Of a stretch of DNA of 64,000 nt, positions 1-11,800 are shown piece by piece. Each line of letters opens with the position of its first letter. Within the stretch, counting starts at the first letter, position 1. The position numbers and the translations under genes are program-made. The notes under the pieces were generated by a model. That model was not told the origin of the DNA, searched no databases, and worked only from the letters and a program-made list of their open reading frames with translations. The stretch spans positions 32,269,930 to 32,333,929 of the forward strand of contig NC_135726.1 in the NCBI RefSeq assembly GCF_964656455.1, read 5' to 3'. The DNA is from Halichoerus grypus (taxonomy: Eukaryota > Chordata > Mammalia > Carnivora > Phocidae).

Positions 1-321
1 TGGCCATGGGGGTGGACTTGGTACCCAAGCTGGATCAATCTCCCATTCCCCAGTCCATAAAATATATGACCCAATCCAAGCTAATCAGCCCTTCTCTGGC
101 ATTTCTTCCTGGGTGAACCTGACAGGGAAGAGACTATTGTCCCAGTTAATCAGGAAGCAGCTATGGTAACCATGTTTTCAGCCATATAGGGGGGAAAAAA
201 GGAAAAGATGGAGCCCAATGTACACAGAGACAAAACAAAAAAAGAGAGAGAGAGAGAGAGACCAGCCAGCATCAGATCTCTGGTTCCCATCTTCAAGCTT
301 GACTTGAAAATCTTCTTATTT
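1..321. other. Upstream intergenic DNA, left edge
   Basis: No gene recognised. It holds a short GA simple repeat at about 243-261 and otherwise unassigned sequence, possibly an old mobile-element relic. Confidence 0.5.
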
Positions 322-502
322 TGGGATGCCTGGGTGGCTCAGTCTGTTAAGCAGTTGCCTTCAGCTCAGGTCATGATCTCAGGGTCCTGGGATCGAGTCC
401 TGCATCGGGCTCCCTGCTCAGTGGGGAGCCTGCTTCTCCCTCTCCCTCTGCTTGTGCTCTCTCTGTCAAATAAAGAAAATATTTTTAAAAAAAGAAAGAA
501 AG
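322..502 (+). mobile_element. SINEC (carnivore tRNA-Lys SINE)
   Basis: The head GATGCCTGGGTGGCTCAGTC, the body ending CTCTGTCAAATAAAG and the A-rich tail are typical. It is flanked by a 15-base target duplication, 307-321 and 503-517, with one mismatch. Confidence 0.95.
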
Positions 503-834
503 AAAATCTTCTCATTTAGAATCTTTTTATTTTTCTTGAAATAATTCAAATTGGGTTTCTGTCACACTCCAACCACAGGGTCCTGAACTACAAGTCTACA
601 ATTTTATGGTTGGAATTCAAGCTAAAGCTACAAATCTTCCTGGGAGATGTGGTCCAGAGGTCCAAATTCTTACTAAAGTATAAATGACTAAGATCCTTTC
701 TTGAGAGAAGGCTGTGATTATGGGCTTATTTGAAAATACACAGGGCTTTATAAGGTTAAAAGTAGAGACAGTCAAGACATCTTCACTATATTCACATGTA
801 AAAAGAGCTCGTGATTCAAATTCAGAAAACCTGC

Positions 835-1130
835 ATTTGAGTCCAGGCTCTACCACTAACTGGCAACTTACTTCACTTCTCTGGGCCTCAATTTCTCCAC
901 CTGCAAAATGGGAGTAAGAATGTTTCTGTGCCTGGGTGTTATATGAAAACAATGAATCGTGGATCACTACATCAAAAACTAATGATGTATTGTATGGTGA
1001 CTAATATACCATAATAAAATTCAATTAAATTAAAAAAAAAAAAGAATGTTTCTGTTCTTCCTAGCTTAGGAAGTTGTCATGTGGAAAAATATCAATATTA
1101 TATTGTTTCCCTGTAGCCAGCATCCCTGGA
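835..1130 (+). repeat. MIR fragment split by a 5'-truncated L1 3' end
   Basis: 835-915 matches MIR (CTGGGCCTCAATTTCTCCACCTG..AAATGGG). An L1 3' end (929-1041, TGGGTGTTATATG... to poly-A) is inserted beside it with a 13-base target duplication, AAGAATGTTTCTG, at 916-928 and 1042-1054. The rest is unassigned. Confidence 0.8.
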
Positions 1131-1401
1131 TGTGTTATATTAAATACATCTTAACACTATATTTGGGTAAATGCCAATGAACAGGAATGTAAATAACATC
1201 TCTCCAGTAGGGCTCAGCACCTGAGGATAAGAGTGGATGAGAAAAGCTTAAAACAGCATCAAGGAGTAGATGTCCATCTAAGAGCAATGGTGTTAGTCTG
1301 GACTCAGTTGGTATAGCTCTCATAGATACATTTTCATCATTTCTTTTCAAGTTAATTTCTAAATTGTATCTCTCTTTTCATTTTTTTAAAAAAATTAACA
1401 T

Positions 1402-1591
1402 TGGGGCACCTGGGTGTCTCAGTCAGTTAAGCATCTGACTCTTGATTTCAGCTCAGATCATGATCTCAGGGTCCTGAGATGGAGCCCCAATTTGGGCTCT
1501 GCACTGAGCATGGAGCCTGCTTAAGATTCTCCCTCTCCCTCTGCCCCTGTTCCTACTCTCTAAATGAATAAGTAGATAAACAAAAGCTTTT
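1402..1591 (+). mobile_element. SINEC, older subfamily
   Basis: The head GGGGCACCTGGGTGTCTCAGTC is followed by the variant body CTTGATTTCAGCTCAGATCATG. Imperfect flanking repeats (AAAATTAACATT and AAAATTTAACAT) look like a decayed target duplication. Confidence 0.93.
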
Positions 1592-1902
1592 AAAAATTTA
1601 ACATGCACATGAAAAAAAATTTCAAACAAGAGAGAAGCATAAAACTAAAACAATCCGCTTCAGCTCTCTACTGCAGCCTTTTCATCCAGATGTCAACATT
1701 TATTTCCAGATATGGATCTTACCAAATAGCAGTCGGTTTCATATTTTTTGATGTTGTTTTAGTTACAGTTTAGTTACAGTTTTACATGTCAGCACATAAG
1801 GGTTTTTTGTTTTATTTTGTTTTTAAGACTAGAATCCTTCTAGTTACCAATGTGCTGGATTTGCTGGATCTGGCATCCAGTACAGGGTTCAATAAATAAT
1901 GT

Positions 1903-2420
1903 CAAAGGGAAGACAGAAACAAGGGGAAGGGGGATATAAACGAAGAGTCAGGGAAGGGGGAAGGATGATAGAAAGAAAAAGAAGAGTGGTAGGAAGAGGG
2001 AGGGAAGAGAGAAAGAGAGGAAAGGAAGAGAGGAGAGAAAGAAAGAGAGAGAGGAGGGAGGAAGGAAGGGAGGGAGGAAAGAGAAAGGAACAGAGAGGAA
2101 GGGAGGGAGGGAGAGATGGAAAGACTGGCAGACAGACAGAAACAGAGGAAGAGAGAGGGAGGGAGAGACAGACAGAAACAGAGAGACAGACAATGAGACA
2201 GAGACAAAGAGAGAGAGGAAGGGAAGGAGAGACAGAGACAGAGTGGGAAGGAAGGAGAGCCAGAGAGACAATCAGACCAACAGAGAGAGAGAAAAGGAAA
2301 GGAAGGAGGGAAGAAAGACAGAGAGGGAAGGGAGGAAGAGAGTGGAGAAGAGGGAAAGAAAGAGAAAAAGGAGAGCAAGGGAGAGAGAGAGGAGAGAGAA
2401 GAGAAGCAAGAGAGATTCTG
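1903..2420. repeat. Homopurine (GA/GGAA-rich) low-complexity tract
   Basis: About 500 bases are almost entirely A and G on the + strand (GGGA, GAGA, GGAAGG and AGACAG units) with only scattered C and T. Long open frames here on both strands are by-products of the simple composition. The tract abuts the BRD7 CpG island. Confidence 0.95.
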
Positions 2421-2778
2421 AGCAGTGGACCCCGCCCCCGGCCCGGACTCCGCCCCCGGCCCGCGGCCTGCAGCGCCACCTCCAGCCGCCAGGGGCCGCC
2501 ACGGGCAGCCGGCCTCACCCTGCGCGCGCGGCGGGCCCTCTCTCCCGCCTCCGCGCCGGCCGCTCGCTGCCCCGCCGCCGCTCTCGGGCTACGGCCGGGT
2601 CTCGCGCGCCGTCTTCTCGTGAGGGGCCTCGCGCCGGCCGGCGCACGCCGCCCCCCTGCCTCGCGGCGCGGGGTCTCGCGGGCCCCGCTCCCGCCCTCCG
2701 CTTGCCTGGCCCGGACCGGAAGCGGCGCCGCACGGCCTGGGCCTGGCGCGGGGGGCGGGCACCGGGGCCCGGTCGGAT
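2421..2778 (+). promoter_or_regulatory. BRD7: BRD7 CpG-island promoter and 5' UTR
   Basis: This GC-rich, CpG-dense block runs from the end of the purine tract to the BRD7 ATG, and the island continues to about 3300. It has no TATA box near the gene start. Two identical 13-base GC boxes (CCGCCCCCGGCCC) sit at 2432-2444 and 2450-2462. An ETS-type site (ACCGGAAGCGG) is at 2715-2725, about 60 bases before the ATG, a typical position near the start of housekeeping genes. The exact transcription start cannot be fixed from sequence; it probably lies at about 2600-2750. Confidence 0.8.
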
Positions 2779-2827
2779 ATGGGCAAGAAGCACAAGAAGC
2801 ACAAGTCGGAGAAACACCTCTACGAGG
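2779..2827 (+). CDS. BRD7: BRD7 coding exon 1 (start codon)
   Basis: Codes residues 1-16 plus one base of codon 17. The ATG at 2779 has G at -3 and G at +4, a good Kozak context, and opens the conserved lysine/histidine-rich start. The donor GTGAGG begins at 2828. It lies inside the CpG island. Confidence 0.96.
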
Positions 2828-5800
2828 GTGAGGAGTGGGCTGCGGTGGGGGGCGGCGAGCCCGCGGCGGCTCTGGGCTGGGGTGGGGGTGGGGTGGGGAG
2901 GGAGGCGGGTCCTCGCTCCTTCGAGACCACCCTGGAGCTCTCGAGGAGGGCCGGGGGCCGCACCTCCCACGGGCAGGCGGGGACCCGCGAAGGGGGCGCG
3001 GCCCGCCGGAGGCCGCGCAGACCCCCAGGCGGGGGCCGCATTCGAACCCCAGACCGCTGGCCCCCGGCGGGGCTCTTGCCGGGAGGTTTGAGACGGCCCC
3101 CAGAGGCCCGCCGCGTTCGGGGCACCCTCCGGGCGAGTGTCCGTCAGTCAACAGGTGCTTCGCGGGGCGCCCACTGCGTGCCCACAGCCGCCGCGGCCGT
3201 GGCGCCGCCTTCTCCCGCTGGCCACGCTGCCTCTGCATTGGGGGCGCTGCCCACGCTGCCTCTGCATTGGGGGCGCTGCCCGGCGCGTCCCGCGCGTAAT
3301 CGAGGCTCTCTCCTTTTGTTTAAGAGTATGTAGAGAAGCCCTTGAAGCTGGTCCTCAAAGTGGGAGGGAACGAAGTCACCGAGCTTTCCACGGGCAGCTC
3401 GGGGCACGACTCAAGCCTCTTCGAAGACAAAAACGATCATGACAAACACAAGGACAGAAAGCGGAAAAAGCGAAAGAAAGGAGAGAAGCAGGTTCCAGGG
3501 GAAGAAAAGGGGAGAAAACGGAGACGAGTAAAGGTAAATGTCGTTGCGTGGCTTCAGCGTTGCTGGTCGCACCACTTTCAAGAGTTCCCGCCGCCCGCTG
3601 CCAGCCTAACTTTATTCTCTTTGTGTCTAGCGAGACGCTAAAACGCCTGTAAAATCTGCCTTGTTTTGAGGAGGAGCAGGGCAGCACAGAAACATGAATC
3701 ATCTGTGAGTTTCAGCAGCTCTCGATTGTAATTATACTCTTAGTTAAACTCACAGCAAGTGAGCGAGCAGCTAAGTCCTGAATTTCAGGAGCTGTGTCAG
3801 AGTACTTTCTCCACCCAGGAAAGGTAAAAGTCATGCTCAAAAAAGCCTCAGTGTTGGAGCTTTGTCAAAAATCGTCAGTTCAGAAGTGATAGGGATCTGT
3901 TGGGGTTCAGATTTTGTTCTGACGTAAATGAATACTGTAATGCCAGATATATAATGAGCAGCTTTGATCTTAAAGCTTGAGCCTGTTGAAGAGAAAATTC
4001 GATCAGAGACCTTTAAGGGATATGATACCAGTGATAAAAATAAGCATTGTCTTAACCATTTGCAGTTAATAGGAAAAGGGGGGGAAAGTAGCTGCTGTCT
4101 TGGTTCACAGGCTGGTCAAAATAATAATTAACTTTCATGGATGATCATATACATATTGGAATTGTTCTAGACTGCACCAGATTTAACCTGTCACTGAGTG
4201 ACTTACTGAATCAATTACTGGGTCTTGAAAATAGATTTCCATAAGTTAGCTTTGTAATTTTTCTTACGTTTATATATTAACAGCAATGTTCTGTTCCATG
4301 GGATTAAACACCTCGTAAGTCACTAAAGCTTAGAGACTCTTTAGAATTTCTTAAATCTGTTATTTTTTGCCTCAGTTTTTAATTGCCTTTGGCTAGACTG
4401 TGACAATATATAGAACTACTTAATGTTTTCTTTTCCTAAGTTATAAAAGCCACTGTATGCATACGATTTAAGAAATTCAAGCAATACAGAAGTGAACAAA
4501 AGGAGGGCAATAAATTTTCCTCACCCTAGTCCCTCACACAGTCTCTCTGTCTAGAGGTAACCAGTTTTTTGGGTTTTTTTTCAATTATTTTTATTTGTAA
4601 AGTAGTTTAATGAACGTTTTTAAAAGTCAAGACTACTTCAAGGCTTTTAACACAAAAGCAGTCTCCTGCCCCATCCTAGAGTTTTACTTCCCAAACTTTA
4701 TAGTTGTTTCATTGGATATTTTTCTCCTTTTTTAAATGTAGGTTTATGTTGGTATTTCCTGATTTATCAGTTTACATCTTTTACTGGTCTGTTAAAGAAG
4801 ATGAGAATTTAAATTAAGTGTTCTAATGCTGCTTCCTGCCCCCAGTTTCCCTTGATCCGTTCTCCCAGTATAGATACATCACAGTTGGTTAAATCAGTAT
4901 TCACTGTTCAATTACTGTTCACTGGTGGCAAGTATAATAAATACAGATTTGGTCTTGATCCCTTGTTATTTGCTTTCATTGGTTTGATTATCATGTACCA
5001 GTTCTTCCCAAACTGACAGATTTATAAAACCCATTTGATTTCTTTTTTCACATGGCCAAACAGTTCCCCTTTTCTTGAGACATCCATCTTGTAGCCTTCC
5101 GTGCCCTCCTGCTCTAGTCTGTATTAGTTGTTCTCTAGGCCTTCTGGGACCCGCCTTTGCCTCTATCCTGGATCCTGTGTCTTCTTGATTTACTCCCTTT
5201 TTCTGGTGGAATCTTAACTCTAGGAACTTTCTAAAAAAGCATTCATAGGAGGTAGTTTTCGTAAGTCCTTATGAGATTGAACATCTTTATTCTACCCTCA
5301 TACAGTCCACTCCTGTAGATTGATGGTTTCACTCAGTGTGGAATTCCGGATTGAAAATTACTGTCTCCTAGAATTTTGAAAGCATCTTTTCTCATTGTCC
5401 TTGTTTTGATAGCACCCTGTTCTTGTTTTTCTCTGAGGATATTAGTTGATGGGCTTTTTGCTTTTTTTTTTTACCCCCGTTTTCTTTTGCTCCCTGCTTT
5501 GTCTCTATTTCCACTCAAGTTCTTCCGTTTATTTTCTTGGTCTCCTCTTTTTACATTAACAGCATCCCTTAGTTATCTGTTGAGCCTTTCTCGTCTGAAT
5601 TTCAATGTGCAGCACAAAAGCCCAATGAAATACTTTGTGTCTAGACAGTTTGTCAGCTGTAGAGTCACTAAACAGAGACCTGATCATTTTGGTGGAACCC
5701 CCAAATGTCTGTTCTCCAGAGAAAAATCCCTCCTGGAACAAGGAGTTTACCTGACTGCTGGTATTTCGGGGGCCAACAGGGGTAGGAGACTGAAGGTCCT

Positions 5801-8800
5801 CCCACCCACTGCTCTGCTTTCAGTCCAGCATCTCTCCCCACTCCTGACTGGTATGCAGTCTGGAGACTCTCTGGTTCCTGGTGGCTCCAGGTTTGAGCTT
5901 TTCCAGGTTTCTGGGGCGTGAACTCTTCTCCTAGGTGTCCACTTCTGGATGGAGGCGGTAGCTTGCTGTCTGTGATCTGCACGCGCCTCCACTTCCCTCT
6001 CATCTCCCAGGTGTGTGGGCGGCTTTCATCCCTGTCATCTCTTCTGTACTTTGTTCATCTCATTTAACTGGGAGTTGAGGTCACCCCTTTTAACCACTTC
6101 TGATTTTAGTCCTGGCACCATAATGCCAGCTGATATGCTTGTGCTCTTCATTTCTTTTATCACTTTCCTCATTCTTTTTATTAACTACATAGTATTTGGT
6201 TATATTGACGTACCATATTTTATTTTATGCAATATTACGTCTAAATGTTACAAATAAAGCTGCAGCGAGTCTCATGAACACAAATCTCTGTAAACTTTTA
6301 TAAGGATATCTTCAAGATAAGTTCCTAGAATTCTCCCCCTCCGTTCCAGGCACTCTGATCTTTCTTGACTGTGGCTCTAAATGTCATTAGACTTTATTAT
6401 ATTTTGATTCCATTGTAAATTAAGATGCTTTTGCATTCATAGTCTTACTTGGACAGAACACCCTGCAGAATAGGACAGGTAGGTTAGTTTCCATTTTATA
6501 AAAGGTAAAATGGAAACTCGGAGAAGTGAAGGGAATTTGTGCAAGGTCCCATTTCCCCAGGACTCAGGGCCAGGACCAGGGGACATTCTCTGGGGTGTCA
6601 TTGGTAGAGGCTGTTTGGGTTATCCCTTTTTTGCAGGCCAGACTGGGGATGGGGAGAGGGCATTGTTTTGCTAGTGTTGTCTAGGTAGGGAGGCTTCAGA
6701 AGGACACCCCACTGTGAGCTATGTTCTGGATCTCCAGGGAGTTTTAGGAACAGCAATTGCCTCGGGTCTCTTCTTGGGGAGAATCAGCTGCGTGACATCC
6801 TTGGGCCTGGGAGTGGCTGGGGGATGTGTGGTTCTACAGGACGGGTGATGCTTCTGTCAGTTCCATGTGGCAGGAAGGAAGAAGGATGCAGGGAAAAGAT
6901 AAAGCATGCTCTTTCCCTTTTAAAGCGTTTTTCTGAAAGGCGTTTGTAACTTCTGCTTATATTTCATTACCCAGAACTTACTTAACCACATGGCCATACT
7001 AGCTGCTAGGGAGGCTGGGAAATGTCTTTTAGTTGGGGAAGGGGGTGGAGGCCTCGTACCCTAATAAAAATCAAGGATCTGTTACTTGCGGAAGATAAAG
7101 TTTTAGGGAAGCACACACACATGCAACATTAAGACCCTGTAATTTTTCAAAAGTGTTTGAGTTAAGTGATATTCTTCTCTTGAGTAGGGAGGCCTGGTTA
7201 TATTACTTTAAAATGCCCAAATAGATACATTAGTATCTGTTTGTATTTCTCTATGTAGAGTGGTGGCATTTAATACCAACCAGAGCATTACGAGTCCTAT
7301 ATATATCCCTTTGTTTTAATCAGGCCATAATTTAGACACCATCCCTGTGAAAGTGTATTGGCTTTTTTTTTTTTTGCCCTGAGCATTCGAATGCTGAGTG
7401 ATTGGCAAAGAATTTGTGTGCTGGCATAATTCTTATTATGTATAACATCACCCTTTCCTAAAGATCCAGCTTTACATTTTCAAGTTATTTATTTCCACAT
7501 CACATAACAAAATAGCAGCTGATAAAAAATGCTCACATCATTTGGTCTAATAATATAGGCACAAGAGGACAGTGAAGTAAAACTGAGGGGCAATAAGTAA
7601 AATTCTGTGTTGGCCATTACATTGATAACGTGGTGATTTATAAAAACCACAGAAGTGTTTACAAAATCATTTTAAGTGAAATAACAACCATGCGCGCACG
7701 CACGCACACACACACACACGATTACTAAAAAACTACATAAACACTTGACACAGAACATATACATATTACATGCTGGGTTCTGCACTTACTGCTTTATGTA
7801 TGTTATCTCCCCTTACTCTTTACCGTAATCCTATGAAGCCGGTATTACTATCTCTCTTTTTTTTTAATTGTGGTAAAATACATGTAGCATAAACTTTACC
7901 ATCTTAACTATTTTTAAGCGTCCAGTTCAGTAGTGTTGAGTATACTTACATTGTTGTACAATTTCCAGAACTTTTTCATGCCCATTAAACAACTCCCCAT
8001 ATCCCCCACCCTCCAGCTCCTGGTAACCACCGTTCTGCTTTCTATGTCTATGAGTTTGACTACTCTAGGTGTCTCATAGAAGTGGAATCACACCGCATTT
8101 CTCTTTTTGTGACTGGCTTGTTTTACTTAGTATACTTTCCTGGAGGTTCATCCATGTTGTGGCAGGTGTTAGAATTTCCCTCCTTTTTAAGGCTGAATAA
8201 TATTGGGTTGTATGAATATACCGCGTTTTGTTTATCCATTCATCATCAGTAGACATTTGGTTTGCTTCTACCTCTTGGCTATTATAAATAATGCTGCTGT
8301 TAACATGAGTATAGAAGTATTTCTTCAAGAACCTGCTTTCAGTTCTTTTGGGTATATATCCAAAAGTAGAAGTGCCAGATCATACTATCTTCTCTTTTAC
8401 AGATGAGAAAACTAAGGCTCAGAAAGGTTAGTAACTTGCTCAAAGTCACACAGTCAGTGCCAGAACAAGAACTCCAATCCTGCCCTCAAGAGGTCATTAA
8501 CATAAAAGAGTTGTTAGAGTGGACACTGCCCTCCACCCCCTTCGCAGTACGTGGGAGGTTAAAATCAGTGCCCTAACAGGCAAAGAGTTCTAGCTCGGAG
8601 GCTCTGGAGAGGCCCTGGGGCTGGGTGAGGGGGATCACAGAAGACTTTGCTCAGGAGGCCGCATTTGAGCCGGGCTTCAGAAGTCAGAACATAGTGATGT
8701 TATACTGCATGGTTCAAGCAACATGGGATCAGCTGTATACTCTGAGCTATATTTGTAACATAGGTTCTTTTCATCTTGTACGATTAAATGTAAAGGATCC

Positions 8801-11800
8801 TGTGTGTACAGCCATGAGTGTTGTACTTCATTGGCTACCGCAGGGATTTTCAAAGGTAATCTGACGACCCAGTTTTCACCTGCATACTGATTTAGAAGCT
8901 GGTGCCTGAAGAGAACACCACAGTGCCGCAGAGAGATTCGGAGGTTAGGACGCTGCACACCAGGAGAGGACTGAGAACGGTAGCTTGGAGCTGGGCAAGT
9001 TGAGGGTGTGTATAGGGGACAGAAAGGAGTTTCCTTTTTAAGCACAGAATAAAGGAAGGGGGGTGGTAAAGGATGAGACCTGAACGGCAGGTGAGATGTC
9101 AGAGGAAGAAGTTTGAACTTAAATATGTTGACCCTAAGCAGTCAGAGACTTTCTGAGTGGAAGAATGATAAAAGTTGAGCCTTAGTAATGTTAATCTGTT
9201 AGCAGCATCTAGCAGCTATTGAAGAGCAGAGGCTGGGTGTAAGGAGAACTACCTAGAAGGTTTTCTAACGAAAGAGCTCAGGTGACAGCTCTAAATTCCT
9301 TTATTGAAACTCAGACCTGTACTCCCGAAAAACATAATCCTAACCCACATTCTGTCTTAACAGCCTTGCAAGCCAGCTTCAGGTTTAGATGCTCAAAGAA
9401 GTTAGACTAGTTCCTTTGCTAGAGATCTTATCAGGAAAAAATGAGAGACTTTTTAAAAATTTTAAATCATAAGCATTAACATAGGATGTTATTTATAAAG
9501 CTGAGGTTAAAACTTTTAATGAAAATTTTAAGCTGTTATTCACATAGAATAAATTCCAATAAGCACCTATTTTATTAAAGCACTAAACTAGATTCCAAGG
9601 GGGATAACATACTCAAAACTAACATTTGAGTGTTTGTTGTATGCCAGTACGTTTACTGTCTTCTTACAGATAGCTCTATGGGATAGGTACTGTTAGTATC
9701 TCATTGTATTGCTGAGCTAACGGAGGCATAGAGGATGAGATAGCTCATAACTAGAGAGAAGAAATGAATGACTGTAATTAAGCAGAATGAAAATTCTGTC
9801 AAAACAATTCATTGATTTGTTTGGTGTGACATCTGCCACACCCAGGATCTCATGGCAGAAAATCCTCCCACTCTGTGATTTCCTCCTGAGGCCATCCTGG
9901 GACCCTACCCATGAGGAACTGCAGTGAAAGAGGCAGATGTGTTTATAATACAGTGCAATGAGTGTTATAATATGAACAGAGATTTGCTTCCAAAGTGTCA
10001 TTCACAAATTAATAACTTGCCATTGAGCTGTGAAAAAATTAAGTCCAGTGTGTTTGTAGTTAACAGAAATAGCCATGGTTTGTCTCTGCTGCCTGGACCT
10101 TCTTGCACAGAGGATACTTCCTCTGTCTGGAATGCTCTTTCCACCCACCTCCCCCTCCCCCCCCTCCCCCCAAGCCTGGCTAAATTCTATCCTTCAGATC
10201 TCAGCTCAGATATTACTTCCTTATAGAAGCCTTCCCACACTTGTCCAGTCTAAATTAGATTCACCCAACAGTTATTCTCCCCATGAAATCTGTTTGGGTT
10301 TTTTTAATGAGTTGTTTAATGTGTGTCTCCCTTGTTACACTCTCAGCTGCCTAAGGGCAGGGCTGTGTGTGTTTTATCCACCAGTGTGTATCCACACAGT
10401 AGAACCTCATTTATTTGTTGAATGCGTGAATGAATGAGTGGACACCGTGAGTAAGTACTTCACTGAAATTTCACATACACGATCTTATTTCATCCTCAAA
10501 ACAATCTTCTGAGGTACTATTGTGTGTATTTTTTTTTTTTTTTTTTAAGATTTTATTTATTTGAGAGAGAGAGCACAAGCCAGGGGAGGGGCAGAGGGAG
10601 AAGCAGACTTCCCGCAGGGCAGAGAGCCTGAAGCGAGGCTTGGCTCGATCCTAGGACCCTGAAATCATAACCTGAGCCAGAGGCAGACCACTTAACTGAG
10701 CCACCCGGCACCTCTATTGTGTATTTTAAAGATAAGAAAATTAGTCCCCCCAGAATTATATAGTTTATCTATAATCTGATAGCTAATAAGTGGCAAAGCC
10801 AGAATCTGAGCCCATTTATAAACTGTAACTGTAAACCCTTCTGCCTTGGCTACCTGAAGTTAAATGGCTGTAGTATTTTTCTTTCATTCTCTATATGTAA
10901 TTGGCAAAATGCACTAACTATTGAGCATAACTGTGTTAACTCTTGGTTTTACGTATCTGTGTGACCTTTAGTAAGGGACATTCGCAGTAAGATTCTATAC
11001 TATATTCTGAATCATGAAGAAAATAAGGTTGAAATCAGAATTTTAAGTGGAAAGGGAACTGTAGAGATCAAAACCTCTTGTTTTGTAGGTGAAACTGAGA
11101 GTGAATAAGTGGGGTAACTTGTTCAAGGTCACATTCTGGTAAACTAGACTCCAGGTCTTCTAATTCCTCATCTAGCGGTAACACATTACAATATCTCCAG
11201 TTTAGGGTAGTTTCCAAGTATAGGTTTTTTATATTCTCTTTCTCTTTTGGACCCTAGCCCAGAAGGCTACATTATACTCTTGTCATACCGAAAATAAGGT
11301 GGTTACTGTAGACCAGGCTGACAAGATAAAATTGTCAGGTAGTACCTTCCTTTGGTACTTTTGCAACTTTTCTATTACTTGACCTCATTTCACCATTTCA
11401 TTGACTTTCTAGGATAAATAAAATCAGCAGTTAAATCTCTATCTTGTGGATGACGAAGAGGCCTGATGATAAATGAGTTGCCTAAGAAGGTCACAGAGTG
11501 TGTTAAGGATGAAGCTGGGGCTAGAACTTGAGCCCATAGACCATCAGCAAACCATGGCCAGTGCCACCTAGTTTTATAAATAAACTTTTATTGGAACACA
11601 GCCACACCCATTCATTTATGTATTGTCTATGGCTGCTTTCATGCCACAACAGCAAAGGTTAGTAGTTGTGACAGACCTTATGGGCCACAAAACTAAATTA
11701 TATACTATCTGACCATTTACCAGTAAAGTTTGCCAACCCCTGCTCTAGATGCCTGGCACTATGGCCCTAGTTCTTTCCACCTAGAAGAGTGCTTATTGCC

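Noticed and set aside
1889..3238. A 449-codon frame on - and long + frames over the purine tract and CpG island
   Set aside because: They arise from A/G-only or GC-rich composition, where stops are rare. The predicted proteins are simple Ser/Leu/Pro or Arg/Glu strings, and real BRD7 exon 1 lies across them.
5376..5921. A 181-codon frame on + in BRD7 intron 2
   Set aside because: Low-complexity hydrophobic start, no recognisable domain, and the region looks like old LINE-derived DNA.
8074..8328. An 84-codon frame on - with a reverse-transcriptase-element flavour
   Set aside because: It is the decayed 3' part of an L1 ORF2 inside a truncated L1, not a host gene.
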